This document shows, one piece after another, positions 6,758-8,542 of a stretch of DNA of 8,542 nucleotides. Within the stretch, counting starts at the first letter, position 1; every line of letters begins with the position of its first letter. Position numbers and translations under genes: made by a program. Source of the stretch: an uncultured Peptococcaceae bacterium (GTDB lineage Bacteria; Bacillota; Peptococcia; Peptococcales; Peptococcaceae); contig CABQBF010000114.1 of the NCBI GenBank assembly GCA_902462325.1, positions 1 through 8,542 of the forward strand, in the 5' to 3' direction. The notes beneath the pieces were generated by a model, which saw only the letters and a list, made by a program, of their open reading frames with translations, was not told where the DNA came from and did not search any database.

Positions 6758-6786
6758 TTGTACGATTTTTTATTTTGTTATATACT
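6758..6786 (+). promoter_or_regulatory. Promoter of the TRAP transporter operon
   Basis: -35 TTGTAC (6758-6763), exactly 17 bp, -10 TATACT (6781-6786). The -10 sits inside an inverted repeat GTTATA-N4-TATAAC (6777-6792), a good position for a repressor operator. Transcription would start near 6793, giving a leader of about 108 bases ahead of dctP. Confidence 0.75.
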
Positions 6787-6792
6787 TATAAC

Positions 6793-6900
6793 AGATATAT
6801 ATGGTTGTTGCACTATGCAGACTGCACCGCTGCGGAACGGCCATAGGCCCGGTTGTATGGGCGAGGGAAGTTATTTTATCCAAAAAAGGAGAGGGAAATT
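6793..6900 (+). other. Leader of the TRAP operon, GC-rich and possibly structured
   Basis: The untranslated leader contains a GC-rich patch (about 6808-6868) in otherwise A/T-rich DNA, with short self-complementary runs: TGCA-GAC-TGCA, CCG-CTG-CGG and GCCC-GGTTGTAT-GGGC. It ends with AGGAGAGGG ahead of the dctP start. I do not recognise a riboswitch class. An ATG at 6801 opens a frame running into dctP in another register, but it has no ribosome binding site. Confidence 0.4.
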
Positions 6901-7962
6901 TTGAAAAAAAGAAGATTAGCTGCTATTTTTGCCAGCACCTTATTGATTGCAGCAGTAGCTCTGACCGGCTGTGGCGGCAACAAAGATGCACAGCAGGATC
7001 AGCAGGCCAATGCTGATGGAGGCGAAAAGATTACAATCGTGTTCAGTCACAACCAGCCAGTTGAATCGCCAGAAGGCATTGGTGCGCAGGCTATGGTAGA
7101 CAAATTATATGAATTACTGGGTGAAGACCGTATTTCTGTAGAATTGTACCCTGCACAGCAGAGAGGCAATCTGCGTGAACAGGCAGAAGCAACTCAGATT
7201 GGTGATATCAATATCACCATGCAGCCAGTATCTACTGTGACTCCATTCGTGGATGACATTAAAGTAATTGATTTTCCGTACCTGCTGCCAGCAGACCGGG
7301 AACAGATTTTTGAAGTGCTAGACGGCGAACTGGGCCGTGAAGCATTGGATAGACTGGAAACAGGCGGCTTCAAAGGTTTAGGCTTCTGGTTTGAAGGCTA
7401 CAAGCTGTTCACCACCAATGGCAAAGAAATCCATAGTCCAGCCGATTTCCAGGGTATGAAAATCCGCATTATGGAATCTCCATTGCTGCAGGCACAATAC
7501 GAAAACTGGGGTGCCATTGCAACTCCAATCGCTTACAGTGAACTGTACAGCGCATTGGAACAAGGCACTGTAGATGGGGAAGAAAACCCAATTCAGACGA
7601 TTGTATTGAATAACTATCAGGAAGTACAGAGCCAGATTATTCAGTCCTATCATGGTACCATGACCTACATTCTGATGACAAACCTGAAATGGTTCAACAG
7701 TCTGCCAGAAGATGTTCAGGAAGCAATCGTTGAAGCAGAAGCTTATGGCCGTCAGGAAACCCGTAAGGCTTATGCAGAACAGGAACAGCAGTATCTGGAT
7801 GTTGTAAAAAATGCAGAAGGTGTAAATTACTATGAATTAACACCAGAAGAAATTGAAGCATTCAAAGCAACTGTACAGCCTGTATATGACAGCCAGACAG
7901 CCGGCAGCGAATGGCAGGCCGATTATGTTCAGAGACTGCAGGAGGCATTTGCAGCTCTGTAA
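6901..7962 (+). CDS. dctP: TRAP transporter solute-binding lipoprotein, DctP family
   Basis: A 353-residue extracytoplasmic receptor that captures a solute, usually a carboxylate, and delivers it to the DctQM membrane permease. The N-terminus MKKRRLAAIF plus a hydrophobic stretch and lipobox LTGC gives lipid attachment at Cys24. The mature part starts TIVFSHNQP and carries the DctP marks: MKIRIMESP with Arg189, the likely carboxylate-binding arginine, and the SELYSALEQGTVDGEENP signature (213-230). The start is taken as TTG at 6901, because AGGAGAGGG lies just upstream and the signal peptide begins there. An in-frame ATG at 6853 would add 16 charged residues before the signal and has no ribosome binding site. 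A dctQ gene follows after 164 bases. The specific solute is not readable from sequence. Confidence 0.95.
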   Translation: MKKRRLAAIFASTLLIAAVALTGCGGNKDAQQDQQANADGGEKITIVFSHNQPVESPEGIGAQAMVDKLYELLGEDRISVELYPAQQRGNLREQAEATQIGDINITMQPVSTVTPFVDDIKVIDFPYLLPADREQIFEVLDGELGREALDRLETGGFKGLGFWFEGYKLFTTNGKEIHSPADFQGMKIRIMESPLLQAQYENWGAIATPIAYSELYSALEQGTVDGEENPIQTIVLNNYQEVQSQIIQSYHGTMTYILMTNLKWFNSLPEDVQEAIVEAEAYGRQETRKAYAEQEQQYLDVVKNAEGVNYYELTPEEIEAFKATVQPVYDSQTAGSEWQADYVQRLQEAFAAL

Positions 7963-7994
7963 TTAACGCAAGGACTGTTAAGTTTTTATTGTTG

Positions 7995-8033
7995 AGCAGA
8001 GAGTGTTTCGCAGGTGCAGCGGTTCTCTCTGCT
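7995..8033 (+). terminator. Stem-loop in the dctP-dctQ spacer, possible attenuator
   Basis: AGCAGAGAG (7995-8003) pairs perfectly with CTCTCTGCT (8025-8033) around a 21-base loop, followed by TCTTTCATGTTTTG. The trailing U's are interrupted, so it is a partial terminator or an RNA-stabilising structure. Such a signal would let the binding protein be made in excess over the permease subunits, as TRAP systems generally need. Confidence 0.5.
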
Positions 8034-8126
8034 TCTTTCATGTTTTGCTGCATGACGGAGAAGTGGCGCCATCTGCAGTTACATAAAATAGGTTCCTTTC
8101 ATAAATAAGAGGAGGGGTAAACAAGA

Positions 8127-8542
8127 ATGGAAGAAAAAAAGAACAAAACTCTGACAGATAAATTAATCTGGCTGGAAGATAACATGCTGGCGTTGATTGT
8201 GCTTGCCATTACAATTTTGCTGTTTGTGAATGTTATTTTGCGGTATGCCAGTCGCTATGCTGTTCTTCCCACGATTTCCTGGGCAGAGGAAGCCATCCGT
8301 TATGGAATCATTTGGACTACCTTTTTAGCGGCAGCCAATGCTTTCCGGCGGGAAAGTCATTTTGGTGTAGATGTTATTTTTCGGGTGAAGTCTGCGCCTT
8401 TTGTAAAATTTATACGGCTTTTAGATGATGCAGGCTGTTTTATTTTTTGCGGTTTTGTATTATATTACGGTATTCAGATGGTGTCCTTTAACATGGGAGG
8501 CGGGCAGATTTCCCCATCGTTAAAATTGCCTCTGTGGCTAGT
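8127..8542 (+). CDS. dctQ: TRAP transporter small permease subunit, DctQ family (3' end outside window)
   Basis: An ATG with AGGAGGGG (8110-8117) nine bases upstream opens a frame that stays open to the window edge, giving 138 residues. Hydrophobic segments lie at about 21-38, 57-72 and 101-118, and a fourth is expected beyond the edge. The family signature is WAEEAIRYGIIWTTFLAAANAF (52-73) followed by RRESHFGVDV (74-83). DctQ is the four-helix membrane partner of the large DctM permease in TRAP transporters. It lies downstream of dctP in the same direction, so a dctM gene is expected just outside the window. Confidence 0.93.
   Translation, partial: MEEKKNKTLTDKLIWLEDNMLALIVLAITILLFVNVILRYASRYAVLPTISWAEEAIRYGIIWTTFLAAANAFRRESHFGVDVIFRVKSAPFVKFIRLLDDAGCFIFCGFVLYYGIQMVSFNMGGGQISPSLKLPLWL

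Noticed and set aside
6853..6900. Upstream ATG start for dctP
   Set aside because: It would put 16 mostly charged residues ahead of a complete lipoprotein signal, and the ribosome binding site sits just before 6901 instead.
6801..7016. 71-codon open frame overlapping the dctP start
   Set aside because: No ribosome binding site, and it runs out of frame through the dctP signal peptide region.

Overview
The window looks like an ordinary chromosomal stretch of an anaerobic, low-to-moderate GC Firmicute. Supporting signs are strong AGGAGG ribosome binding sites, frequent TTG starts, sigma-A-type promoters, tRNA genes without an encoded CCA, a Firmicutes-type parS site, and a TRAP transporter whose binding protein is a lipoprotein. 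TRAP transporters together with YtcJ-type amidohydrolases would suit the Negativicutes (Acidaminococcaceae or Veillonellales-like), but no rRNA or marker gene is present, so the assignment is only a guess.

Layout. Positions 1-302 hold four tRNA genes on the minus strand, read in the order Lys-Glu-Asp-Phe, with Phe cut by the window edge; a well-formed promoter drives them from about 374. Positions 303-953 have no convincing gene but are rich in signals: a perfect 16-bp parS palindrome (624-639) inside a longer inverted repeat, and a 122-bp segment bounded by imperfect 19-bp inverted repeats (426-547). A class I/II PLP aminotransferase (1006-2166, minus) follows, with its own terminator and promoter. 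Two tandem paralogous family-3 amidohydrolases (2575-4173 and 4358-5956, plus) are each preceded by a similar -10 block and separated by a long stem-loop. A bidirectional terminator separates them from a convergent tspO (6099-6560, minus). The divergent neighbour is a TRAP operon: a dctP lipoprotein (6901-7962) and the start of dctQ (8127 to the edge), joined by a spacer with a hairpin.

How the parts may fit. The TRAP genes import an organic acid or similar anionic solute. The amidohydrolases are predicted cytosolic metal hydrolases of unknown substrate, and the aminotransferase handles amino or keto acids. Their adjacency allows an import-then-hydrolyse scheme, but separate promoters and terminators mean the link is inference. 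I see no phage, transposon, CRISPR or defence system. The most unusual items are the parS region and the mosaic similarity of the two amidohydrolases.
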